DNA of 64,000 bases, taken from the NCBI GenBank assembly GCA_028716365.1, contig JAQUPZ010000003.1, forward strand, positions 434,001-498,000, read 5' to 3'. The position numbers and the translations under genes were made by a program. Positions 28,530 through 37,232 of the stretch are shown here, one piece after another (the first letter of the stretch is position 1; every line of letters starts with the position of its first letter). The notes under the pieces are model-generated. The model was not told the DNA's origin and made no database searches. It was given only the letters and a program-made list of their open reading frames with translations. The DNA is from Kiritimatiellia bacterium (GTDB taxonomy: Bacteria > Verrucomicrobiota > Kiritimatiellia > UBA8416 > YA12-FULL-48-11).

Positions 28530-29238
28530 TCGTAAATGGGTGCTGATGTGTCTTGTGGCTGGGATAGCGCTTCCAATTTTAATTTATGGACAGGAACAGT
28601 CCTCTGATGAACAGAAGAAGCCATCCATGGGCCCGCCGCCAATGCAGGACAAAAGGCAGGATGGAATGCCGCCAAGAGGCCAGATGCAAAACCAGGAGGG
28701 AATGAGGCGGGGACAAATGCCCCGTATGGATCAGGAACGGCCTGATGTAATAATGGAAGTAATGTCCAGGCATCCGGGGATACATCCGGATGAAGTTATG
28801 AGGTTTATTCAAGAGCAATTCCCCGAAGAGATGGAACGACTTCAGGACCTTAAAAGAAAAAATCCTCGTGAAGCTGATGAGGTGTTAACTGATCTTATTG
28901 AAAATGCGATCAATCTCCTGGAAATGAGGCATAAAAATCCTGAGCAGTTTAAAAAAGCCATCCATAAAACCAAGCTTGATAGGGAGGCGGAGCACCTTGG
29001 GGTAAAGTGCCGTAACAAGGATGTAATGGACAAGGAGCAGATACTGAAAGAAATGCGGAATGTCCTCGAACAGTCCTTTGAGCTCAAGCAGGAATTGATG
29101 AAGATGGAAGTCGCGGAGCTTGAAAGAGAAATTCAGGAACTCAAAAAAATGATCGAGAAACGACAGGAAAACAAGAAAGTAATGATTGAACGTCGGGTAA
29201 AGGAGCTGACAGGCAAAGAGCCGGAGCTGCAGTGGTAA
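28513..29238 (+). CDS. exported Met/Pro-rich coiled-coil protein of the sigma operon
   Basis: 241 residues: signal peptide (about 1-25), then a stretch rich in Met, Pro, Gln and Arg (about 35-75, with MGPPPMQ, GMPPRGQM and RRGQMPRM), then mostly charged helix to the end, including a long coiled coil (about 170-235). The layout recalls periplasmic sensors or chaperones such as Spy, CpxP and CnrX, but I see no family-defining motif. GGAGGA precedes the ATG; a longer upstream frame lacks a signal peptide. As third gene of a sigma/anti-sigma operon it may sense the stress or be its effector. Metal binding by the methionines is speculation. Confidence 0.72.
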   Translation: MNIQHNRKWVLMCLVAGIALPILIYGQEQSSDEQKKPSMGPPPMQDKRQDGMPPRGQMQNQEGMRRGQMPRMDQERPDVIMEVMSRHPGIHPDEVMRFIQEQFPEEMERLQDLKRKNPREADEVLTDLIENAINLLEMRHKNPEQFKKAIHKTKLDREAEHLGVKCRNKDVMDKEQILKEMRNVLEQSFELKQELMKMEVAELEREIQELKKMIEKRQENKKVMIERRVKELTGKEPELQW

Positions 29239-29266
29239 GGCGTTAAATCTATTTGAACAGTTTGTG

Positions 29267-29310
29267 ATGTGCTGTCATGGAGTATGTGCCGTGACAGCAC
29301 ATTTTTATTT
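29267..29310 (+). terminator. rho-independent terminator of the sigma operon
   Basis: A 14-base stem with one G-T type mismatch, ATGTGCTGTCATGG paired with CCGTGACAGCACAT around the loop AGTATGTG, followed directly by TTTTTATTT. It lies 28 bases after the stop of the third gene. Confidence 0.88.
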
Positions 29311-29436
29311 GGCTTAATTCAGGATTTATTGTTCGTGTTATAAACAGTAATTATTTTTATAATGGCGCGAATGAATTAGAGGAAATAGAGTACGTATTGA
29401 AATAACGGCGGGTTGGCCGGGAAAAGGGAGTAGATA

Positions 29437-29889
29437 ATGAGCTCACATGAGGTGCTGAAAAAAGCTATTGATCAGGTTGGAGTGAAGGGGGTTGCTGCTG
29501 CGATGAATCTTTCACCGGCACTGGTTTATAAGTGGTGTGAACCAAAGGGGGCACCGGACGATCCGGGCGCGCAGAATCCGCTTGACCGTATACTTCAGCT
29601 TTATGAAGTGACGCATGATCTTGGTCCTGTGGAATGGCTTTGCCGGAAAACCAATGGATTTCGCGTTGATAATCCGAAAAAAGGCGGTCATAAGAAAAAA
29701 ATGATGCTGGAATCCACTCAGACAATTGTGAAGGAGTTTTCACACCTGCTTCAGGCTGTATCTGAAAGTTATTCGAACGACAACAGGATTGATCCCGGGG
29801 AAGCAAAAAGGATTCGCAGAGAATGGGAAGCTCTAAAAGTGGTGGCAGAAACATTTGTGATCTTATGTGAAGAGGGAATCGATAGATAA
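29437..29889 (+). CDS. phage-CII-like helix-turn-helix regulator
   Basis: 150 residues. The N-terminal half (LKKAIDQVGVKGVAAAMNLS, then PALVYKWCEP) is a helix-turn-helix of the kind annotated as phage regulatory CII-like, followed by NPLDRILQLYEVT and PVEWLCRKTNG. The C-terminal half is helical. It has a GGGAG ribosome-binding site. There are no other phage genes around, and such proteins occur as stand-alone chromosomal genes in several phyla, so this need not be a prophage remnant. Target unknown. Confidence 0.75.
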   Translation: MSSHEVLKKAIDQVGVKGVAAAMNLSPALVYKWCEPKGAPDDPGAQNPLDRILQLYEVTHDLGPVEWLCRKTNGFRVDNPKKGGHKKKMMLESTQTIVKEFSHLLQAVSESYSNDNRIDPGEAKRIRREWEALKVVAETFVILCEEGIDR

Positions 29890-29995
29890 CGGAATGTATT
29901 TCTCTTTGCGCTGATAACGGGATTTGATAGTATTCAAACACTGAAAAATGGTTTGTTGTAAGAATAGATAGAAAAATCAAAACAGGAGGAACAAA

Positions 29996-30583
29996 ATGAC
30001 AGGTATAATTATTCTTATCATAATCGTGGCGCTGATAGTTTTTATTGTAGGTATTTACAATACACTTGTTACCCTAAGGAACAGGTATAAAAATGCATTT
30101 GCACAGATCGATGTCCAATTGAAACGCCGATATGACTTGATCCCCAATCTTGTCGAAACAGCAAAGGGCTATATCGCACATGAAAGGGGAACGCTGGAGG
30201 CGGTAATTCAGGCGAGAAATCAGGCGTCGGCTGCCAGCGTAAAAGCCGCAGCAAACCCGGGTGACCCGGCTTCTATGACGGCGCTTCTCGGTGCTGAATC
30301 GGTATTGACGGGTACAATCGGAAAGCTGTTTGCGTTGGCGGAAGCTTATCCGGATTTGAAAGCCAATCAGACAATGGCCCAGTTAATGGAAGAGCTGACT
30401 TCCACTGAGAACAAGATTTCCTTTGCCCGGCAGGCGTACAATGATTCCGTTATGACGTATAATACATCGAGGGAAACTTTCCCCAATGTTTTAATTGCAG
30501 GGCCATTCGGTTTCACGGAAGCGGCGTTGTTCGAAGTCAAGGTCGAAGCAGAGCGTGAAGCTCCCAAAGTCTCGTTTAAATAA
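29996..30583 (+). CDS. lemA: LemA family protein
   Basis: 195 residues with one N-terminal membrane helix (MTGIIILIIIVALIVFIVGI) and the helical LemA body (NTLVTLRNRYKNAFAQIDVQ, LKRRYDLIPNLVETAKGY, FARQAYNDSVMTYNT). LemA proteins often sit beside M48 proteases, as here, and are thought to work with them in membrane quality control; the mechanism is not established. AGGAGG lies a few bases before the ATG. The M48 gene follows after 23 bases. Confidence 0.94.
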   Translation: MTGIIILIIIVALIVFIVGIYNTLVTLRNRYKNAFAQIDVQLKRRYDLIPNLVETAKGYIAHERGTLEAVIQARNQASAASVKAAANPGDPASMTALLGAESVLTGTIGKLFALAEAYPDLKANQTMAQLMEELTSTENKISFARQAYNDSVMTYNTSRETFPNVLIAGPFGFTEAALFEVKVEAEREAPKVSFK

Positions 30584-30606
30584 CGAATATTGTTACGAGG
30601 TTATCC

Positions 30607-32541
30607 TTGGCTGTCGTGAGTACCATGGATTTTTTCAAGAGCCAGGACGCGGCCAGAAAAAAATCGTCCATTCTTGTCGTTTACTATTGTCTTGCTGTTA
30701 TCATGATCGTTTTGGCCGTTTATGTGGCAGCGATGGTGCTGTTCCAGGGCGCAATGGCACAATCCGGCCATAAGATGGCTGTAAAGACATTATGGAATAC
30801 TGAGCTCTTTGTCTGGATTACCGGTATTACATCAGCAATTGTTCTTATCGGCACGATTTACAAGATAAGCCAGCTTTCTTCCGGTGGAGCTGCGGTGGCG
30901 GAAATGCTTGGCGGTGTTGAAATAGAAACCAATACACGCGATCTGGACCAGCGAAAAATTTTGAATGTTGTCGAGGAAATATCGATTGCATCCGGGGTTC
31001 CTGTGCCACGTGTTTTCCTGCTGGAAGGCGAGGAGGGGATCAATGCCTTTGCTGCTGGTTTTTCTCCGAGTGATGCTGTTATCGGAGTCACAAGCGGTTG
31101 TATAGGGCAATTGAACCGTGATGAGTTGCAGGGGGTAATCGCTCATGAGTTCAGTCATATCCTGAATGGTGACATGAAGCTGAATATCCGCCTGCTTGGA
31201 GTGTTGAACGGAATTCTTGTCATCGGACTGATTGGCTACTGGATATTCCGTAGTACATCAAGGACGCGTTCGAAGAAAGGCAATGCCCTGCCGGTGATTC
31301 TATTTGGACTGATTGTATGGGCAATCGGTTATATTGGAGTCTTTTTCGGCAAATTAATCAAGAGTGCGGTGTCTCGGCAAAGGGAATACCTGGCGGATGC
31401 ATCTGCGGTGCAATTTACCAGGAATCCGGCCGGAATAGCAGGCGCCCTTAAAAAGATAGGAGGCTTTACCAGCGGTTCAAAGATACAGAATGACCATGCC
31501 GAGGAAGCCAGCCATTTCTTTTTCTGTAACGGACTGGCGGAATCATTTTCAAACCTCATGGCTACGCACCCACCGCTGGAAGACAGGATCAAACGTCTCG
31601 ATCCTTATTTTGAAATGGAAAGAGCAGGGCAACTCGATGTATTGGAAATTACGCCTCCTCAATTACCGGATGACAATATGGCGGCAGGAGTATCACGGTT
31701 TGCTGTCAATTCTGCAAACGTGATTGCAAGTGTGGGAGTTCCGACTTCAGATCATGTAAAATATGCCTCAAAATTGGTTTCCAATATGCCTGTAGAAGTA
31801 GTTAATGCAGTACATGAGACCAGTGGTGCAGGTGCAGTCGTTTATGCTTTGCTTATGAATAGCGAGGAACAGTCAAGAAACCTGCAGTTGAAATACCTTG
31901 CTGATAATGTTGAGGGAAATGTTTATAACCATGTTCTTCAATTGATACCTGTTGTCGCCAAGATGGGTGATGAAGCGAAACTTCCTCTTGTCGATATGGC
32001 GATACCGGCATTAAAGAGGCTCACCCACAGCCAGTATCTCATCTTCCGTAAACATGTTGACGGTCTGGTTTTGGCTGATAAGGAGGTTGATCTTTTTGAG
32101 TATACACTTCAGCGTATATTGATGCGCCACCTTGCCTCCTCGTTTGGCAGGATCAGTTCGCCTTCGATCCGTTATTATGATGTGAATTCAGTGTTGCCGA
32201 TCTGCGGAAAATTACTTTCATGCCTTGCATACTGGGGAGCGGATGATGCCGAGACGGCAAAGAAAGCATTTGAAGCCGGCGCCAGAAAGCTTGTTTCCGG
32301 TAATGTTCTTGCAATGAGTCCGGTTGATAACTGTGGATTGCCCATGCTGAATGAGAATTTAAACCAGGTGGTGGCTGCTTCGCCAATGGTCAAGAAGCAG
32401 GTTCTTGATGCATGTGTTACATGTATCGGGGCGGATGGATATGTTACGCTTGAAGAGGCTGAGTTGATTCGCGCCATTGCCGATTCGATGGATTGTCCAC
32501 TTCCTCCTTTCCTGCCGGGAATAGTAAATGGCCAACCATAA
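30607..32541 (+). CDS. M48-family membrane metalloprotease (HtpX-like, long form)
   Basis: 644 residues. Two membrane helices (about 22-48 and 65-90) precede the zinc protease core: H180-E-x-x-H184 in AHEFSHILNGD, with the third ligand in REYLADASAVQ near 257 and further hydrophobic helices between. The C-terminal 300 residues go beyond the usual HtpX and end in a segment resembling TerB (VLDACVTCIGADGYVTLEEAELI). It degrades damaged membrane proteins by family analogy. The TTG at 30607 has GAGG six bases before it; the ATG at 30625 (MDFFKSQD) is the alternative and fits homologues I remember. Pairs with lemA. Confidence 0.88.
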   Translation: MAVVSTMDFFKSQDAARKKSSILVVYYCLAVIMIVLAVYVAAMVLFQGAMAQSGHKMAVKTLWNTELFVWITGITSAIVLIGTIYKISQLSSGGAAVAEMLGGVEIETNTRDLDQRKILNVVEEISIASGVPVPRVFLLEGEEGINAFAAGFSPSDAVIGVTSGCIGQLNRDELQGVIAHEFSHILNGDMKLNIRLLGVLNGILVIGLIGYWIFRSTSRTRSKKGNALPVILFGLIVWAIGYIGVFFGKLIKSAVSRQREYLADASAVQFTRNPAGIAGALKKIGGFTSGSKIQNDHAEEASHFFFCNGLAESFSNLMATHPPLEDRIKRLDPYFEMERAGQLDVLEITPPQLPDDNMAAGVSRFAVNSANVIASVGVPTSDHVKYASKLVSNMPVEVVNAVHETSGAGAVVYALLMNSEEQSRNLQLKYLADNVEGNVYNHVLQLIPVVAKMGDEAKLPLVDMAIPALKRLTHSQYLIFRKHVDGLVLADKEVDLFEYTLQRILMRHLASSFGRISSPSIRYYDVNSVLPICGKLLSCLAYWGADDAETAKKAFEAGARKLVSGNVLAMSPVDNCGLPMLNENLNQVVAASPMVKKQVLDACVTCIGADGYVTLEEAELIRAIADSMDCPLPPFLPGIVNGQP

Positions 32542-32620
32542 AAGGCAGTTCTAAACAATAAAATGATTGATTTAAGTGCAATAATGAGCGAAAAGACCAG
32601 CAGTCAGAAAGGTGATACTA

Positions 32621-33055
32621 ATGGATTGTCGGCTTATTTATGTTTCGGAAATGGAAGAGATGTTTAACATTCGTGATGGTGTTACCACTATAGGACGTGA
32701 GGTTGATAACGATATTCAACTCCTCAAAGCGAATGTTTCCCGCCATCATGCCAGAATGACTAATCTACCAAATGTCTGTCAGGTTGAAGACCTGAGGAGT
32801 GCGAATGGGACTTTTGTCAATGGTGATAAGATTACCGCGATTTCTCTGAGGCATAACGACGAAATTCGGTTCGGAGATGAAGTGTTTCGTTTTGAGACAA
32901 TTGGTTCTGTAGGTTCGGATGAGGCTACGGTCCGGAGCCGTGACTATTCTGACAAAACGCAGAAAGAGACAGTGAAAATTCAACAGTGCGCGCCTGAGAC
33001 AAAAATAATGCAGCCTGTTATCAACTTTGCACCCCTGCGTCCAAAAAAGAAGTAG
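32621..33055 (+). CDS. FHA-domain protein
   Basis: 144 residues containing one forkhead-associated domain, which binds phosphothreonine peptides: TTIGREVDNDI, NVSRHHARM and DLRSANGTFVNG carry the conserved Gly-Arg, Ser-x-x-His and Asn-Gly. The C-terminal 45 residues are polar and end PLRPKKK. The ATG at 32621 has AAAGGTG in front; a GTG at 32612 is in frame. It implies a Ser/Thr kinase elsewhere in the genome; none is in the window. It may be cotranscribed with the LemA/M48 pair 80 bases upstream. Confidence 0.9.
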   Translation: MDCRLIYVSEMEEMFNIRDGVTTIGREVDNDIQLLKANVSRHHARMTNLPNVCQVEDLRSANGTFVNGDKITAISLRHNDEIRFGDEVFRFETIGSVGSDEATVRSRDYSDKTQKETVKIQQCAPETKIMQPVINFAPLRPKKK

Positions 33056-33072
33056 TGCCATCCTATACATGG

Positions 33073-33107
33073 ATATTTTTGCACATGATATTCAGGTGTA
33101 AAAATAT
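33073..33107. repeat. 12-bp inverted repeat between FHA and DUF523 genes
   Basis: ATATTTTTGCAC and GTGTAAAAATAT pair over 12 positions (one G-T) around an 11-base loop. There is no T-run, so it is either a weak terminator for the FHA gene or an operator for the next gene. Confidence 0.45.
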
Positions 33108-33128
33108 TTATTCAAAGCCGGGAATATC

Positions 33129-34076
33129 ATGGACAAAATCAAGCTAGGAATCAGCAAATGCCTTCTTGGTGAACGTGTTCGTTATGATGGACAGCACAAG
33201 CTTGATAAATTTCTGACTGATACACTCGGTAAATATGTTGAGTATGTTGCAGTGTGTCCCGAAGTTGAATGCGGACTGTCTGTGCCGAGGGAACCGATGA
33301 TACTTGTTGGAAGTCCGGATTCACCGATGCTGATTACGATTGAGACGATGAGGGATCTGACCGGTCAGGTACTGACCTGGGCAGTAAAGAAACTTGATGA
33401 ACTTGGGAAAAAAGACTTATGCGGGTTTATATTCAAATCCAAATCGCCAAACTGTGGAATGGCGGGAGTCAAAGTATATGATGATAAAGGCTTATTGTGC
33501 GGTCTGGCGTCCGGTATATTTGCCCGGGAATTCATGAGAAGATTTCCACTGTTACCAGTGGAGGATGAAGAACGACTTCATGATCATGAATTACGTGAAA
33601 ATTTCTTTGAACGTATTTTTACATTAGCACGTTATCGTAAGGTTGTTGCCTGTACAAAGTCTGTTTCTGCTTTAATGCAATTCCATGCCCGGCACAAGTT
33701 GTTGTTGATGGCGCACAGCGAGAAACACTGCCGTGACATGGGCAAATTACTCGCAAAATCGAAAGGTGTTGGTTCCGATAAGGTTTACTGGAAATACGAG
33801 GTCATGTTGATGGAAGGATTGAGATACATGACTACGGTGCGGAAAAATGTTAATGTGCTTCATCACATGCTTGGTTATTTCCGGAAGTTGATGGGTGTTG
33901 ATGAAAAACGGGAAATAAGAACGGATATTGACCGGTTTGCCAAAGGTGATGTGCCTCTGATTGTGCCATTGGCTTTGTTTCGTCACTATGTTCGTAAATA
34001 CAAGGTCGATTACCTCGCTGATCAGTATTATCTTAATCCGCATCCTCTGGAGGTTGCCCCGAAAAATCATGTCTGA
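33129..34076 (+). CDS. DUF523-DUF1722 fusion protein
   Basis: 315 residues. The N-terminal DUF523 domain (about 5-150) has the cysteines C11, C43, C48 and C109 (SKCLLGE, CPEVECG, SPNCG). A DUF523 member, TudS, is a [4Fe-4S] enzyme that desulfurates thiouracil, so an Fe-S cluster here is likely. The C-terminal DUF1722/YbgA-like domain (about 190-310) includes FHARHKLLLMAHS and RYMTTVRKNVNVLHHMLGYF in two pieces. The fusion itself is common. Physiological substrate unknown. ATG at 33129; the following gene is convergent. Confidence 0.9.
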   Translation: MDKIKLGISKCLLGERVRYDGQHKLDKFLTDTLGKYVEYVAVCPEVECGLSVPREPMILVGSPDSPMLITIETMRDLTGQVLTWAVKKLDELGKKDLCGFIFKSKSPNCGMAGVKVYDDKGLLCGLASGIFAREFMRRFPLLPVEDEERLHDHELRENFFERIFTLARYRKVVACTKSVSALMQFHARHKLLLMAHSEKHCRDMGKLLAKSKGVGSDKVYWKYEVMLMEGLRYMTTVRKNVNVLHHMLGYFRKLMGVDEKREIRTDIDRFAKGDVPLIVPLALFRHYVRKYKVDYLADQYYLNPHPLEVAPKNHV

Positions 34077-34101
34077 GCATCTAACCACAATGTAACAACT
34101 G

Positions 34102-35790
34102 TTACTGCAAATTCCTGTTTGGGTATATAAGCGCTTCTTCCAGTATTTTGAAAAGAGTCATACCTGTAATTTGTCCTGGTATTACTGCTTTGTATGCTCC
34201 TTGTTGTATCAGTTGATCATGTGCATCATTATCCTCTGCGGTGAGAATGAAAAGGGCATTGGGGGCCATAGATTGGAGATTCATAAAGAGTTTCATGTTT
34301 GTTGTACCCTTGAGAAATAAGTCAGATACAGGACAAACCACTACTGATGCGTTCTCGAGCCCGAGATGTTTGAGTGCATTGGGATTTGATAAATCGCCAT
34401 ACCGCCATGTAAAGCCCGTTGATTCAAGCACGGAACCGAGCGCCGGGTTATAATCAATAACGAGTACACGTTCGATCAATTGTGGCGCATTTCTTGCAAT
34501 TTGATCGAGGAAGGCACGTCCTTCACGAAAACAACCGAGAACCACGATGTCTAAATTTTTATGGTCCGTTTGTAAATTGTTAGCCATGGAGTGTGCAGGT
34601 TTGGTCCGGCGCGGAAACAATAGTTCCATCGCTGTTGTAAAAAAGCTGGCCAGACGGTGATTGAAAATAATCAGGTAGGAAGAAACGATCGAAGTCATGA
34701 GCATTGAGCTTAGGACAAGAGTTTCAATATCGTGACTGACATGGCCGAACTTTATGCCGATAGCAACGATGACCAGGGAAAATTCACTGATCTGCGACAG
34801 GTTCAGTGATGTTACAATGCCTGTATGTATTCCCTTTTTCATTAAACAGGACATTGGCACTATTGAGAGAAAACGCGTTCCGATCACAACCGTGGTTGCA
34901 AAAAAAGACAACATCAATATTGACCATGTTGGTTGTGGTATCTTCAGTCCCAGCGAAACGAAGAATAGCGTTACGAAGAAATCTCTTATACCGGATATCT
35001 TGTTTGCAACATCGATGCCATAGGGAAATGTAGCAATACTTATTCCGGCAATCAAAGCCCCCATCTCTTTGGACAAGCCGGAGAATTCAGCTGCTAAACA
35101 GACGGCAAAACACCATGCCGAGGCGGTGATGATTACGAGTTCAGGTGTATTTGCCACAGCGCCGAAGATTCGCGTAAGACCAAAACGACTGATGGTAAAA
35201 GACGCTGTAAGGAGAAGAGTGCCAAGGAATAATGACCGTGTGATTCCCATTAAACTGGGATTAAGCAGGGTCGGCTGTATCGCAAGGAACAGGATTGCCC
35301 AGATATCCTGAAGCACAAGAATTCCTATGGTAAGTTGTCCTGCTACTGTGTGGATTTCCAGCTTATCATACAGAAGTTTTACCACGATGAGTGTAGAGCT
35401 CAGTGACATGGTTATAGACAAGTAGAGTAGATTAAATCTGCCGTCCCCAACTTGTCCGCAACGCGAAAAACAAAGGGCAATAAGTAATGCCGATATTGAT
35501 AGCTGTGCTATTCCGAGTATGAACACCACTCTACCCAGTTTCTGGAGCTCTTTAAGGTTTATTTCGAGTCCGATTATGAACAGTAGAAAAATCAGGCCTA
35601 TCTCGGATATCAGCTCAATGGATTCTATATTTGTTACCAGCCCAATACCAAGATTGCCACCCAGCAAAACGCCGCCGAGAACATAGCCCAGGATTGGCGG
35701 CTGTTTGAGCAATCGCATGATGTGGGCGGAAAGAGCTGCAAAAATAATACTCAGAGAGATATCTCTTAACAGGAATAGTTGTTCGTTCAT
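34102..35790 (-). CDS. Kef/CPA2-type cation:proton antiporter with TrkA-N domain
   Basis: 562 residues. The first 390 form about 12 membrane helices of the CPA2 monovalent cation:proton antiporter family (PPILGYVLGGVLLG, EIGLIFLLFIIGLEI, LVLQDIWAILFLA, GALIAGISIA). From about 420 a Rossmann-like TrkA-N domain follows (DIVVLGCFREGRAFL, VIDYNPA), which usually gates by binding nucleotide. It likely moves K+ or Na+ against protons for pH or stress control. It stands alone on the minus strand. The ATG at 35790 is used. Confidence 0.93.
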   Translation of the reverse strand: MNEQLFLLRDISLSIIFAALSAHIMRLLKQPPILGYVLGGVLLGGNLGIGLVTNIESIELISEIGLIFLLFIIGLEINLKELQKLGRVVFILGIAQLSISALLIALCFSRCGQVGDGRFNLLYLSITMSLSSTLIVVKLLYDKLEIHTVAGQLTIGILVLQDIWAILFLAIQPTLLNPSLMGITRSLFLGTLLLTASFTISRFGLTRIFGAVANTPELVIITASAWCFAVCLAAEFSGLSKEMGALIAGISIATFPYGIDVANKISGIRDFFVTLFFVSLGLKIPQPTWSILMLSFFATTVVIGTRFLSIVPMSCLMKKGIHTGIVTSLNLSQISEFSLVIVAIGIKFGHVSHDIETLVLSSMLMTSIVSSYLIIFNHRLASFFTTAMELLFPRRTKPAHSMANNLQTDHKNLDIVVLGCFREGRAFLDQIARNAPQLIERVLVIDYNPALGSVLESTGFTWRYGDLSNPNALKHLGLENASVVVCPVSDLFLKGTTNMKLFMNLQSMAPNALFILTAEDNDAHDQLIQQGAYKAVIPGQITGMTLFKILEEALIYPNRNLQ

Positions 35791-35991
35791 GGTTATTCGA
35801 CAATTACACCTTTACCGGGAAGCTTTCTCCATAAAAGATATTATTATCCGATTAAATAATACTTTGCAATGCAAGGATAATAAGATTTGATTTCCAGCTC
35901 AAAAAAGGTGTTTTCATGAAGATTGACCTGCGGTTATGAATCGTGCAATATTTTCAAGTCTTCTATCCGGCAACAAAAAGGAGATTGTCGT

Positions 35992-37185
35992 ATGCATACT
36001 GAACTGAAAAAAGGTGTTTACTGGGTTGGTGTGGTGGATTGGGATCTTAAGGCGTTTCATGGTCATGAACTATCCACTCACAGGGGATCGACTTATAATA
36101 GTTATCTGATAATCGACAAGAAAATTGTTCTCGTTGATACCGTCTGGGGGCCGTTTCAGAATCAGTTAATTGAAAATATTGCAGAAATCATTGATCCGGC
36201 AAAAATAGATATTGTTGTCGCAAATCACGCTGAAACGGATCATTCCGGTGGACTCCCCGTTGTTATGAGGTATTGTCCGAATGCCACTCTTGTAGTTTCC
36301 AAGAGGGGATCTGAAAGCGTCGAGGGGCACTATCATCAGGGCTGGAAGTTCCAGACCGTGAAGACCGGTGATAAGATAAATATTGGCGCCAATGATCTGG
36401 TATTTGTCGAGGCCCCAATGCTCCACTGGCCGGACAGTATGTTCACTTACCTGACGGGGCTCAACATCCTGATGCCTAACGACGCCTTTGGGCAGCATTA
36501 TGCCACAGCATTCAGATTTAATGACCAGGTGGATGAGAATGAACTTTATGAAGAGGCCCTTAAATATTACGTGAATATTCTGACTCCGTTCAGTGATCGT
36601 GTGACAAAAAAAATAGACGAGGTACTTTCGTTTAAACTTCCTGTGGATATTATTGCGCCCAGCCATGGAGTGATCTGGCGTAAGGATCCTCTTCAGATCG
36701 TAAAAAAATACCAGGAATGGGCAGCACAGAAACCTGAGCCAAGAGTGGTATTTCTTTATGACACCATGTGGAATGGTACGCGGAAAATGGCTGAAGCCAT
36801 AGGTGAGGGACTTTCAGAAAAGGGTGTACAGTTCAGGCTTATCAATGTAGGTGTAAGTGATCGAAACGATGCGCTTGTTGATGTTTTCAGGGCGCAAACC
36901 ATCCTGGTAGGTTCACCTACGCTTAATAACGGGCCAATATCAACGCTGATGCCTGTGCTTGAAGACCTGAGAGGATTAAAGTTCCAAAATAAACTTGGCG
37001 CGGCATTCGGCAGTTACGGCTGGAGTGGCGAGGCAGTAAAGATCATCGAGGAACATCTGGTCAACAGCAAAATTCATGTTATACGGGAAGGTATCAAATG
37101 TAAATGGCAGCCATCATCGAAAGATATCGAGGATTGCAAAGCCTTTGGAAGAGATATTGCCGATGCCACACTAAAAGGGTCATAA
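35992..37185 (+). CDS. FprA-type flavodiiron protein
   Basis: 397 residues: a metallo-beta-lactamase domain (1-245) with diiron ligands in H79-x-E81-x-D83-H84 and further His downstream (LHWPDSMF, APSHGVIW), then a flavodoxin domain (about 250-395; VFLYDTMWNGTRKMAEA, SPTLNNGP). These proteins reduce O2 to water or NO to N2O, protecting anaerobes; which one is not decided by sequence here. The start at 35992 has AAAAAGGAG ahead; an upstream frame from 35923 is discarded. It supports an anaerobic host. Confidence 0.95.
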   Translation: MHTELKKGVYWVGVVDWDLKAFHGHELSTHRGSTYNSYLIIDKKIVLVDTVWGPFQNQLIENIAEIIDPAKIDIVVANHAETDHSGGLPVVMRYCPNATLVVSKRGSESVEGHYHQGWKFQTVKTGDKINIGANDLVFVEAPMLHWPDSMFTYLTGLNILMPNDAFGQHYATAFRFNDQVDENELYEEALKYYVNILTPFSDRVTKKIDEVLSFKLPVDIIAPSHGVIWRKDPLQIVKKYQEWAAQKPEPRVVFLYDTMWNGTRKMAEAIGEGLSEKGVQFRLINVGVSDRNDALVDVFRAQTILVGSPTLNNGPISTLMPVLEDLRGLKFQNKLGAAFGSYGWSGEAVKIIEEHLVNSKIHVIREGIKCKWQPSSKDIEDCKAFGRDIADATLKGS

Positions 37186-37232
37186 ACCTGACTGTTTCTT
37201 ATGGCGGATATCGTCGATTTTGCGTTTTGAAA

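Noticed and set aside
29437-29889. The phage-CII-like gene as evidence of a prophage.
   Set aside because: No structural, replication or lysis genes nearby; such regulators also occur alone in chromosomes.
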